From Nereocystis luetkeana (lineage: Eukaryota > Sar > Phaeophyceae > Laminariales > Laminariaceae), in NCBI GenBank assembly GCA_031213475.1, contig JARUPZ010000017.1, positions 4,398,849-4,462,848 on the forward strand: a stretch of DNA of 64,000 bases, given 5' to 3'. This document shows, piece by piece, positions 46,955 through 56,149 of the stretch. Under the pieces are notes generated by a model, which was not told the origin of the DNA, made no database searches, and saw nothing but the letters and a program-made list of their open reading frames with translations. Numbering within the stretch: the stretch's first letter is position 1; every line of letters begins with the position of its first letter. Made by a program: the position numbers and the translations under genes.

Positions 46955-47097
46955 CGGTGGACGGAAGTAGGTAGGAGACGGCAAACACGGTAGCAAGGCA
47001 CCAGGCCGACCAGGAGTAGAACATGTCCCTTCTACTCGTGTCGCCAACTGTTGCTGCCGGTTCGAACATGGTCTTCCTTTGTCATCTTGTTTTTGTG
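46955..47097 (+). mobile_element. LINE fragment (end of ORF)
   Basis: It matches the end of the LINE coding region and start of its tail (compare 48895-49040): 'gtagcaaggcaccaggccga', 'agtagaacatg' and 'ggttcgaacatggtcttcc'. Confidence 0.7.
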
Positions 47098-47320
47098 GCA
47101 AAAGCCAAAAATGGGCATATCTACGTCTTTTGGGCGATTAGTAGGTACACGATGCATTGTACCCCGGAAACAGTTTCCTACCACCGCCGGCTTTCTGGCT
47201 TGCGCTCCATCGTACCTCTGAATGGCTAGAAAAATCAAGGCACACCTAGTATCAGCCATTCATGTTCCGTGTCACTAAAGTTTGGCTTCAATTGCACCTA
47301 CAAATGGATCGAACGATCAC
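47098..47320 (+). repeat. Dispersed repeat R, copy 1 (possible LINE 5' region)
   Basis: It matches the minus strand of 55820-56145: 'ccaaaaatgggcatatctac', 'accccggaaa', 'tgcgctccatcgtacc' and 'tttggcttcaattgcaccta'. In the other copy it lies directly upstream of the full-length LINE frame, so it may be LINE 5' untranslated sequence. Confidence 0.6.
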
Positions 47321-47482
47321 TTGTTCGCTACAAACAGGACGAACGCAGGTGACGCCGAAGACAACCTAGGTCACCCATTCTTCTGAACTTCATACCAATC
47401 CACGTATCCGAACTTCCTATGTATATTAAAGAAGCTCAGCTTGTCTCGTGTTCTTATGGTGCCCTAGTTCTGAACATAGCTA

Positions 47483-47586
47483 TCACGGGGGACCATAGTT
47501 AACAGGACCCATGGTACACATAAAAAGCTATATGTTCAACCATTTTCACTAACAATATTTGGTCCTGTTAACTATGGCCCCCGTAA
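47483..47586. mobile_element. MITE family A, copy
   Basis: TCACGGGGGACCATAGTT at left and AACTATGGCCCCCGTAA at right, flanked by TA on both sides. 104 bp. Confidence 0.8.
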
Positions 47587-47694
47587 TAGTGGCGGTCCGC
47601 ATGTATGTGTAGCATGATACTATTGAAAATAGGAGTCTATTAATAGTAAGTGTGTGAACCCGCAATCATCATCATGTATTCATAGAATGTGTAT

Positions 47695-48622
47695 CTGTGT
47701 ACTATCACCGTTACTGTTCAACGTGTTCTTCGCTGTTGCGTTACACGTCGTACTAGTACGCTTCAGCCAAGACGAAGCCATCGTAAGGGATTTGGTCCAA
47801 CTCTGTGAAGCTGGAGGAGTTCGAACAGGGAAGGAGGAGCCATTGGCGTGCGTGCGAAGGTCTGTATGGGGCATGTTGTACGCCGATGATGCAGGAATTG
47901 TCTCGAAGTCGGCTGAAGGGCTCGCCAAAATGATGACAGTCATCGTGACTGTCTTCGAAGCAGCAGGCCTCACGGTGTCGGAAACGAAGACAGAGACAAT
48001 CGTCCTACAAACACCAGACCAGACAACCCTCGCACCACCGCTCGTCATCGAAGCGGCAGGTCAGAGGTATAAGCAGACGACCCAGTTATTATACCTAGGC
48101 GGCGTTATCCACGAAAACGCTGCGCTCTCGCTCGAAATCGACCGACGGATCCGCCTCATGCGAGCATGCCTCAAACGGTTCGGCCCGGAGTTGTATGATA
48201 GGACGACCGCCCCCCTTAGCCCTAAAGTCCGAATGCTGAAGGCCGAGGTGATTGAGACCCTGCTGTACAGGTGTGTGACGTGGACTCTCAGAGCAGAACA
48301 CTTTGCCAAGCTTCGAACGGCTCACCACCAAGTCCTGCTGCGAGTCATTGGCTTCCAGCGCCGACTTCATACTGACCATGCTACCCTCTCGTACGCGAAG
48401 GCCCTCAAGATGACACGTTGCGAGAGCATCGAAACGACCATTCGTAAACGGCGGCTCTTCTTTGCGGGGGGCGTGGCACGGCAAAGCAAGGAGCGACTAC
48501 CCAGTCGGGTAATGTTCGGGACGATAACTGGTGGGGAGAACCCGAGACCAGGCGGACAGTGTAAGACTTGGCATAGATGCATAGTCGAAGACCTTAGGGA
48601 GTTCCGAGCCACCGAAGGGTAA
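47695..48622 (+). pseudogene. LINE reverse transcriptase C-terminal part, YADD intact
   Basis: The frame is open from about 47695 to the stop at 48622. It holds [10 protein letters not shown], the catalytic box GMLYADDAGIVSKSAEG with both Asp, then EIDRRIRLMRACLKRFG, LKAEVIETLLYRCVTWTLR, ALKMTRCESIETTIRKRRL and RLPSRVMFGT. This C-terminal block is typical of AP-endonuclease LINEs with one large ORF. The endonuclease, RT fingers and most of the palm are missing. TAA at 48620 replaces the TCA found in other copies, so it also ends early. The ATG at the beginning of the open frame (47654) is flanking sequence. Confidence 0.85.
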
Positions 48623-49870
48623 CCGGGAGTTGCCCCCTTGGTGTTTGGAGTTGAGACCGCGTTGTGGTCCACTGCAGCCAAAAAGGGAGGGAAGTGGTAC
48701 CGGGGGATCCTTGAAGCAGCCGAACGGTTCATGGTGAGGTGGCCAAGGCTGAGGCTGAGATGAGTAGGCAGCGCCGTGCATCCGCCGTGGATGGTGCCCA
48801 AGGGAACGGGGGGGGAGGGGGCAACAGAAGAAGTGGCAGAAAGCCCGACCGAGGGAATGCGGAGAGGGGGGGGAACAGGAGGGGTAGAAGGGAAACGGCG
48901 GTAGACGAAAGTAGGAAGGAGATGGCATACAGGGTAGCAAGGCACCAAGTCGACTAGAAAGTAGAACATGACCATACTACTAGTGCTACCAACGGGTGCA
49001 GCTGGTTCGAACGTGGTCTTCCCTTGTCTTCTCTTCTTGTTTTTGTTTTTTTTTCTTTCTTGCGCTGACTCTCCGTGATTTTCATGTTATTTTTTCCTCT
49101 TCCTCTTCCTTTTCTGATTGATAAGCCGTACTGAAGAAGCCGTGTGGCGTGGTTGGAAGACGAACCTGCTCTGCTCGTTTCGTATTGTCTGACGCCAAGG
49201 GGCGGGGCATAGTTGACGAACGCAGGGCGGAGACGGCAGACTGGGTAGCAAGGTACCAGGCGGAATAGCAAGGAGAACCTGGCTATACTACTCGTACCAC
49301 AAGCTGCTGCCGTCACCAGGAAGGTGCTTTGGGCTTTGGTCTGCCTGTTATTTCCCCTTTGTGATTTTTCCTTGTTACGTTTTTCCTTGGTTTTTTGTCT
49401 TACTCTGTTTACAAGCAGTTGTGTTTTTCCTATTTTTTTTTTATTTTTATTTTTTCTTCCTTTTTTTCTCCAGCTCGTTCTTTTTCAAGTGTTGGCCACC
49501 TCGCCTGCGGGGGTGGGGCACGACAGATTGTTTCTCCTAGATTTTGCTTTCATTTTTTTCTTTTTCTCTTTCGATTTGTCTACCTTGTTTTTGTTTTCTC
49601 TTTGATTGTTTCTTTTCGTTTCACTATTTCATAGATTGCTACTATAGATTGCGTATTTCGTGCCTGTCGTATCTATTAATAGTATGATGACATGGCTTTG
49701 CATTGCCCACTGCAGTGCACACTGCACACGTGGCAACGTAGAATCTCTGTGGCGTAGCTTTGTGACCCCAGAACTTGTATCTCTTCTAGGATTGAAGAAT
49801 CAGCACGGACACTGGTTGTGCTGGATGTCGACGGGTAGAAAGAACGGTTTACTGTGAAGAACACACATAC
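47695..49870 (+). mobile_element. LINE copy 1, 5'-truncated
   Basis: Starts inside the RT at the CVLSPLLFN region, runs through the C-terminal coding region (to about 48957), the 3' tail (48960-49680) and the terminal segment (49680-49870, ending 'gaagaacacacatac'). The 5' truncation is typical of target-primed reverse transcription. It meets an inverted terminal segment of the family at 49900, tail to tail. Confidence 0.85.
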
Positions 49871-50035
49871 ACGTGGCAACGTCGTATGTCGGATGTGTGT
49901 GTTCTTCACATGAAACCGTCCTTTCTACCCGTCGACATCCAGCACAACCAGTGTCCGTGCCGATTCTTCAATCCTAGAAGAGATACCATTTCTGTGGTCA
50001 CATAGTTACGCCACAGAGATACGACGTTGCCACGT
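49730..50035. repeat. Inverted pair of LINE terminal segments
   Basis: The plus-strand terminal segment (49730-49865) is followed by a minus-strand one (49900-50035): 'gtgctggatgtcgacgggta' at left and 'tacccgtcgacatccagcac' at right. The centre is the ACACAC-rich LINE end. The two copies differ at several sites, so they are separate insertions and not a simple palindrome. Confidence 0.8.
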
Positions 50036-50075
50036 ACCAGGTACCAGGTATGCATTAAGCACAGCTGTGGGCATG

Positions 50076-50215
50076 TGGCGTAGTTTTGTGACTACATAAC
50101 GTCTACCACGTATCTCTCATCTAATACAATTGAAGAATCGGCACGCACACTGGTTGTGCTGGATGTCGACGGGTAGAAAAAACGAACAAACATACATTCA
50201 CCCACCCACGTTCGC
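50076..50215 (+). mobile_element. LINE terminal segment fragment
   Basis: Third terminal segment in the cluster: 'gaatcggcac', 'cactggttgtgctggatgtc' and a diverged A/C-rich end ('acaaacatacattcaccc'). Confidence 0.65.
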
Positions 50216-51148
50216 TACGGGATGTTGGTCCGGACCGCGCCAACGATTGCGTAACTCAGATCCCTTTGGCCGTATACTGTACACCTGTATACCGGAACAT
50301 TCACCTGCTGTTTCCGCAGTCTTTCGCCCACTGCTGTTCAATTAGCGAAAAAGTGACCTTTCGAGCCCTTTGTGTGTGTGCGTGTGTGGTCACAAAGCTA
50401 CGCCACAGAGATACTACGTTGCCACGTGTGCAGCATGCACTGCAGTGGGCAATGCAATGCCATGTCATCATACTGGATACGACAGGCACGACATACGCAA
50501 TCTATGAAAAAGTAAAACGAAAAAAAACAATCAAAGAGAAAACAAAAACAAAGTAGACAAATCGAAAGAGAAAAAGAAAAAGAGAAAAAAATGAAAGCAA
50601 AAACTAGGAGAAACAATCTGTCGTGCCCCCCCCCCCGCAGGCGAGGTGGCCAACACTTGAAAAAGAACGAGCTGGAAAAAAGAAAAAAAAAATAACAAAA
50701 ACACCACTGCTTGTAAACAGAGTAAGACAAAGAACCAAGGAAAAAAAAACACAGGAAAAATACAGGCAGACCAAAGCCCAAAGCACCTTCCAGGTGGCGG
50801 CAGTAGTTTATGGTACGAGTAGTATAGCCAGGTTCTCCCTGCTAATCCGCCTGGTACCTTGCTACCCAGTCTGCCGTCTCCGCCCTGCGTTCGTCAACTG
50901 TGCCCCGCCCCTTGGCGTCAGACAATACGAAACGAGCAGAGCAGGTTCGTCATCCAACCACGCCACACGGCTCCTTCAGTACGGCTTATCAATCAGAACA
51001 GGAAGAGAAAAATATATATATAATGAAAATCGCGGAGAGTCAGCGCAAGAAAAAAAACAAACAAAACAAAAAGAGAAGACAAGGGAAGACCACGTTCGAA
51101 CCAGCTGCACCCGTTGGTAGCACTAGTAGAATGGTCGTGTTTTACTTC

Positions 51149-51889
51149 CTAGTCGACTTGGTTTCTTGCTACCCTGTCTGCCATCTCCTTCCTTCTTTCG
51201 TCTACCGCCGTTTCTTTTCTACCCCTTCTGTTCTCCCCCCTCTCCGCATTCCCTTGGTCGGGCTTTCTGCCACTTCTCCTGTTGCCCCCTCCACCCCCGT
51301 TCCCTTGGACACCATCCACGGCGGATGCGCGGCGCTGCCTACTCATCTCAGCCTCAGCCTTGGCCACCTCACCATGAACCGTTCGGCTGCTTCAAGGATC
51401 CCCCGGTACCTCCTTCCCCCCCTTTTTGGCTGCAGGGGACCACAACGCGGTCTCAACTCCAAACACCAAGGGGGCAACTTCCGTTGACCCTTCGGTGGCT
51501 CGGAACTCCCTAAGGTCTTCGACTATGCATCTATGCCAAGTCTTACACTGTCCGCCTGGTCTCGGGTTCTCCCCACCAGTTATCGTCCCGAACATTACCC
51601 GACTGGGTAGTCGCTCCTTGCTTTGCCATGCCACGCCCCCCGCAAAGAAGAGCCGCCGTTTACGAATGGTCGTTTCGATGCTCTCGCAACGTGTCATCTT
51701 GAGGGCCTTCGCGTACGAGAGGGTGGCATGGTCAGTACGGGGTCGGCGCTGGAAGCCAATGACTCGCAACAGGACTTGGTGGTGAGCCGTTCGAAGCTTG
51801 GCAAAGTGTTCTGCTCTGAGGATTCACGTCACACACCCGTACAGCAGGGTCTCAATCACCTCGGCCTTCAGCATTCGGACTTTAAGGCC
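51149..51889 (-). pseudogene. LINE C-terminal coding block
   Basis: Continuation of copy 2 after the transposon: VIGFQRR, ALKMTRCESIETTIRKRRL, FAGGVAWQSKERLPSRVMFG and FRATEGSTEVAPL, then the Gly/Arg/Asn-rich end of the ORF. Small shifts are present near 51420. Confidence 0.8.
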
Positions 51890-52663
51890 GTTTCCTATGC
51901 GGTTCGATTTTTGAGCTTCAGATTTTGGCCCGATCGCATTTTCAGATGTGAAGTTGGCAAATCGAAACAGCCTTCCTATGCGGAAAAGTCAGATTTATTG
52001 TGTGTGTAGAGATTTGAGCAAACGCCGAGACCAACTGTTGTTTTTGTGGTTTGGCGCCGCGAAGAGACGCGCTGGGTGCGCTGCACTGCGCGTAGGACCC
52101 AAGCGTCCGAGCCAAGGCTGACCATCTCTGGTCTGGCGGCGAAGGACGTGGCGAGTGCGCTAGAGCCACCTGTGTTGGTATTTTGGGTTCCATGTTGTGA
52201 CTGACTGCTGCTGCTGCTGCTGTACAACAGTGTACGTACAAGTACTCGTACGTATCCATGGAGAGGTGCGTGCCGAGTGCGCTTCTCTTGGTCTCTAGGC
52301 CCGAGCCCGCGCCAGGCGACTGACGTCTGGCCACGGAGGGTCGCGGCGCCCGCCGCCCGGGCGTCTGGCGCGAAGCGACGCCGCTATACCGCTGTGTACC
52401 CTTCTAACTCATCGATCGTTCTGCTGCTGTTTGCTGTCATGGATAACATCTTGCATTTAGAGAGCATGCCTTTTTTCGATTTGAAAATCTGATGACCCAG
52501 GTCGTCGGATTTTGGGCCAAAATCCGACGACTTGGGTCATGGGATTCTCAAATCGAAAAAATTCCGGTCGGATTTTGCATATTTCGAATGCATAAGCAGG
52601 GTCATTCGTTCTTGAGATCGAAAAATACAAATCTGAGGCTCGAAATCGAACCGCATAGGAAAC
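51890..52663. mobile_element. 774-bp non-autonomous DNA transposon inside the LINE
   Basis: The ends are inverted repeats: GTTTCCTATGCGGTTCGATT at left and the complement AATCGAACCGCATAGGAAAC at right. The LINE sequence resumes on both sides; intact copies read 'ctttaaggctaagg' here, while this copy has 'ttaaggcc' before and 'ctaaggcc' after, a likely 8-bp target duplication with one mismatch. Eight bp would fit hAT-type elements. No transposase. Inside are a short CTG tract (about 52205) and a strong hairpin at 52471-52560. Confidence 0.8.
52471..52560. repeat. Long hairpin within the DNA transposon
   Basis: Arms pair around 'tttgggccaaa': 'gatgacccaggtcgtcggat' at left with 'atccgacgacttgggtcat' at right, and outer 'tttttcgatttga' with 'tcaaatcgaaaaa'. 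About 40-bp arms with few mismatches. Confidence 0.85.
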
Positions 52664-53459
52664 AACCTAAGGCCAAGGGGGGCGGTCATCCTATCATACA
52701 ACTCCGGGCCGAACCGTTTGAAGCATGCTCGCATGAGACGGATCCGTCGGTCGATTTCGAGCGAGAGGTCAGCGTTTTTGTGGATAAGGCCGCCTAGGTA
52801 CAAGAATTGGGTCGTCTGCTTATACCTCTGGCCTGCTGCTTCGATGGCGAGTGGTGGGGCGAGGGTTGCCTGGTCTGGTGTCTGTAAGCATGGTCTCTGT
52901 CTTCTTCTCCGACACCGTGAGGCCTGTTGCTTCGAAGACAGTCACGATGACTGCCATTATTTTCGCGAGCCCTTCAGCCGGCTTCGAGACAATTCCTGCG
53001 CCATTAGCGTATAACATGCCCCATACAGCGCTTCGCACGCACGTCAAAGGTTCCTGATTCTCTGTTCAAACTACTCCAACATCACTGAGTTGGACCAAAT
53101 CCCTTAGGATGGCTCCGTCTTGGCTGAAGGGTACTACAGTATGACGTGTAACGCAGCAGCGAAGAACACGTTGAACAGTAACGGTGGTAGTACACAGCCT
53201 TGCCGCAGCCCCTGCGTGACATCAGGCCATTCCGAGTGCTCGCCGTCATCAGTACGCACGCGAGCCCGCATGCCATCGTGGAAATTACGGATAACTCTCC
53301 GCATCTTGGTTGGTACGTCAAAACGTGTGAGTACCCTCCATAACAGCTCTCGGTCGACAGAGTCGTACGCTTTCTGCAGATCGATGAAGCACACGTGTAA
53401 GGGGATTTTCCTTCGTCATCCGAGCTCTTGCAGCCGGCGCACGACGAACAACATATCAA
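52664..53459 (-). pseudogene. LINE RT catalytic part, disabled
   Basis: After the deletion the true frame continues as [18 protein letters not shown] and [14 protein letters not shown] (53394-53134). It is broken by TGA near 53417, by a shift at the HVIL position (53134), and again further on. The catalytic box reads LYANGAGIVSK at about 52990 instead of LYADD, so both Asp are lost. The plus-strand copy at 56320-57918 carries the same ANG, the same TGA and the same HVIL shift. Confidence 0.85.
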
Positions 53460-55694
53460 TCGTTGATCCTCCGGGAGTAGTGCCTCGGTCTCGCAGTAGT
53501 TGCTGAGGCGGGACGCGACGATTTTCAACAACACTTTGCCTGCGTGGGCAACAAGCGAAATCCCTCTGTAGTTGTTGCAGTCACTTCGATCCTTCTTTAT
53601 GTGAAGGACCTCGATGATCGCATCTTTCCATTGCTGAGGGACTTCTCCTGTTAACCAAACATTGACAAGGATGTTGTGAAAGCACCGGGCGAATGCCGGG
53701 TGGTCGATTTTTAGGAGTTCGACCGGGAGACCATATGGCCCGACAGCTTTCCAATTCGACATCCCCTTAAGTGCTTCTGTCATCTCGTCTATGGATGGTT
53801 CATCTTCAAGCGACAGTTTAGGCGGTCGCGGTGGCAAGAGGTCGATGCTCGTGGGATCGAGTTTCAGCGACTTCGTGTTCAAGAGTTTGTGGTAAAACCC
53901 CGCCCATCGTTCACGAATTCGCACCTTATCCCGTAGGATCGTGCCATCCTCGTCCCTAATGAACTGTTCGTTCCTCGCTTTAGTCCATTCCAATCCTACC
54001 GTACTCTTAAGGTGCTTGTAATAGCCTCTCTGGTCGTTGTTCGCTAGGAGTCGTTCGGTTTCGGCAAGGTACGCTTCGAAGTACGCATGCAGTCCTGCGG
54101 CAATCACCTTCTGCAGGTTCGCACACGCAGATCTCAGGGTCTTCCACGCGGTTCTGTCCCGGGGGTGGGCACGCAAGAATTGTCGTGCATCCTCCCTCGC
54201 TGTCCATGCTGGTATGAATGCCGCCAAGGTTTCGGCAGACTCACACCATCCATGTCTGCGGTGGCGACGTGCAGGGGGTGGTACCTCTTTTTCGACCGCA
54301 TCAATAACAGCCGTAGTGAAAAACTCAACCATACCAGACGTATTACGGGGCTGGATAGGCTGGTTGAGAGTGGAGATGACCCTGGCGATCACTAGTTCAC
54401 GACACTTTCCATCGGACATAAAAAGCTGCCTGTCGAACTCTCGGCGTCTTGTCGGTCTACGTATTTGTCTGTTGGGCGCAAAATGACCACCGAGTCGGAC
54501 TTTGATATACAACATGTTGTGGTCTGAGCCAGCCTTAGCTGGGGCAGGAGGCTGTCGGACGACTTTCGCATCTTGTACTTTAGGTCGATGGACTTGACGG
54601 GTTAGGATGTAGTCGATCCGTTTACGGTCATTCGGGCTGGTGCCGTTGTGAGTATGCGATATCCCACCCTTGCGCGTGCTGAAAAACGTGTTGGTGAGAG
54701 CTAACTTGCAATTGGTGGCGAACGACAGGAGCCGTCTGCCATTATCGTTACGAACATCACGTCCATACGCTCCCAGCACTCTGCGTTCATCATCACCGCA
54801 CCCTTCCTTCCTCTGTCCAGTTCGCGCGTTGGCATCCACCAGTACAAACAGACACTCTTTCGTCGGGATTTTTTCCACCAAGTACTCCAGCTTCTGCCAG
54901 AAAATACGTTTCAGTTCGGCGTCCTTGGTACAATCAGTTGGAGCATACGCAACGACGAAATTGACTGCCTCGCATTTGCCAGCCAGCTCAAAGCGCATAG
55001 GCATCAGCCGCTCGTCAACGAACTGATGAGTATACACAGACTTACCGCACAACGATTCCTTGACAGGTAGGCCTACTCCGTACAGCCCTTGCCTGGTGGC
55101 TGTTGTTTCCTGTCCTGAGCAGAAAACACGATACCCTGCCGCACGGAACGTCGTGCTGCCGGACCTCCGAGTTTCTTGCAGGCCAATGAAGTCACAGCCG
55201 AGTTGCCGTCCCTTCGCCAGTGCACGCTCATCATGTCCGTACCCGTTCTTCCCCTTTACAGCCAGGGTGCGCACATTGTAGGGCGCTACCGCCACAAGTG
55301 CCTCCTTCAGTCTCTTACGAGCCCCGCGTGCTGCTTTCTTTGCCAGCCGACGTGAGGCTCGTCCCCACCTCCTTTTTTTCTTCTTCTGTCTCTTTTTCTT
55401 CTCTATGGCGAAAGTGGCTCTCCGTTTCGTAGCCCGGTACGCGCCTTGGTTTCCGTTGGCTGGGTGCAGCCGTCCCAACCCACGCCGACAATCCAATCCT
55501 TCCTGTCGTGCATGCATACCCACGCTGTGGTCAGCCTCTCCACTCCACCGGCTGCCCACGTAGCGCTCTCTGCTGTGGTGATGTACCCGTCCGGCCTGAG
55601 GGATGAACTCCTCGGCGTCGGGGTTAAGAAGAAAAAACATCACCACCAACCCATGCGGTCTTAAAGCGAGCAGGCCACCAGCCGGACCGCGCAA
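53460..55694 (-). pseudogene. LINE endonuclease-RT polyprotein, N-terminal part
   Basis: The open frame runs from 55694 (start codon uncertain). Residues about 85-130 are Lys/Arg-rich. The AP endonuclease spans about 133-402: Asn140 in APYNVRTL, Glu174 in IGLQETRR, VVAYAPTD, Asp287/Asn289 in VLVDANARTG, RKRIDYILTR, and Asp391-His392 in AGSDHNM. All expected catalytic residues are present. The RT region starts around residue 590, with GLPVELLK and NNYRGISLVAHAGKVLLKI. At about 53480 a 25-bp deletion relative to the copy at 56380 removes the CGFRP-containing stretch and shifts the frame; the last about 120 residues of the open frame (to 53082) are therefore nonsense. Confidence 0.88.
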
Positions 55695-55819
55695 GGTTCC
55701 CTACCTACCTAGTCCGAAGCTCGATGCTCGTGTGACTGTCGCTAGACCGCTGCAGGTCCAGGCGGACTTCCTCGGCCCACCCCAAGGACGTGGCAGGCCG
55801 ACGGTAGGGCAGTTGAAAT

Positions 55820-56145
55820 GTGTAGGTACAATTGAAGCCAAAGGTAGAGGACACGGAAGTTGAATAGATAATCTAACGGGGGGCCATCGTGAATAGGACC
55901 TACTGTACATACAAAAACCAATATATTTCCCAATTTTTACTCGCATGATATGGTCTTGTTTACTATGGTCGCCCGAAACAGTATGCGTACGTTGGCTTAT
56001 TGAGACATTCGTTGGTACGATGGAGCGCAGGCCAACTATCAGGCGGCGACAGGAAGCTATTTCCGGGGTATAAAGCGCACAGTACCTACTATTAATAATG
56101 GCCAAAAAGGCATAGGTATACCTATTTTTGGCTGATTACCTTTTT
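55820..56145 (-). repeat. Dispersed repeat R, copy 2, split by a MITE
   Basis: Minus-strand match to 47098-47320, interrupted by the family A MITE at 55873-55978. Located just upstream of the near full-length LINE frame. Confidence 0.6.
55873..55978. mobile_element. MITE family A, diverged copy
   Basis: 'ctaacgggggg' at left and 'gtcgcccgaaa' at right, with the family interior 'aataggacctac'. Termini carry several substitutions, so it is older than the copies at 63277-63504. Confidence 0.65.
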
Positions 56146-56149
56146 TCTC

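Larger units (their letters stand above)
50384..55700 (-). mobile_element. LINE copy 2, near full length, interrupted
   Basis: Minus strand from about 55700 to 50384. In order: a basic N-terminal region, AP-type endonuclease, RT, C-terminal block (with a 774-bp DNA transposon inserted at 51890-52663), end of ORF near 51149 and 3' tail to about 50384. Without the insertion the element is about 4.5 kb. One ORF with N-terminal endonuclease, no visible RNase H and no separate ORF1 suggests an RTE- or CR1/Jockey-like LINE; the clade was not resolved. Confidence 0.88.
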
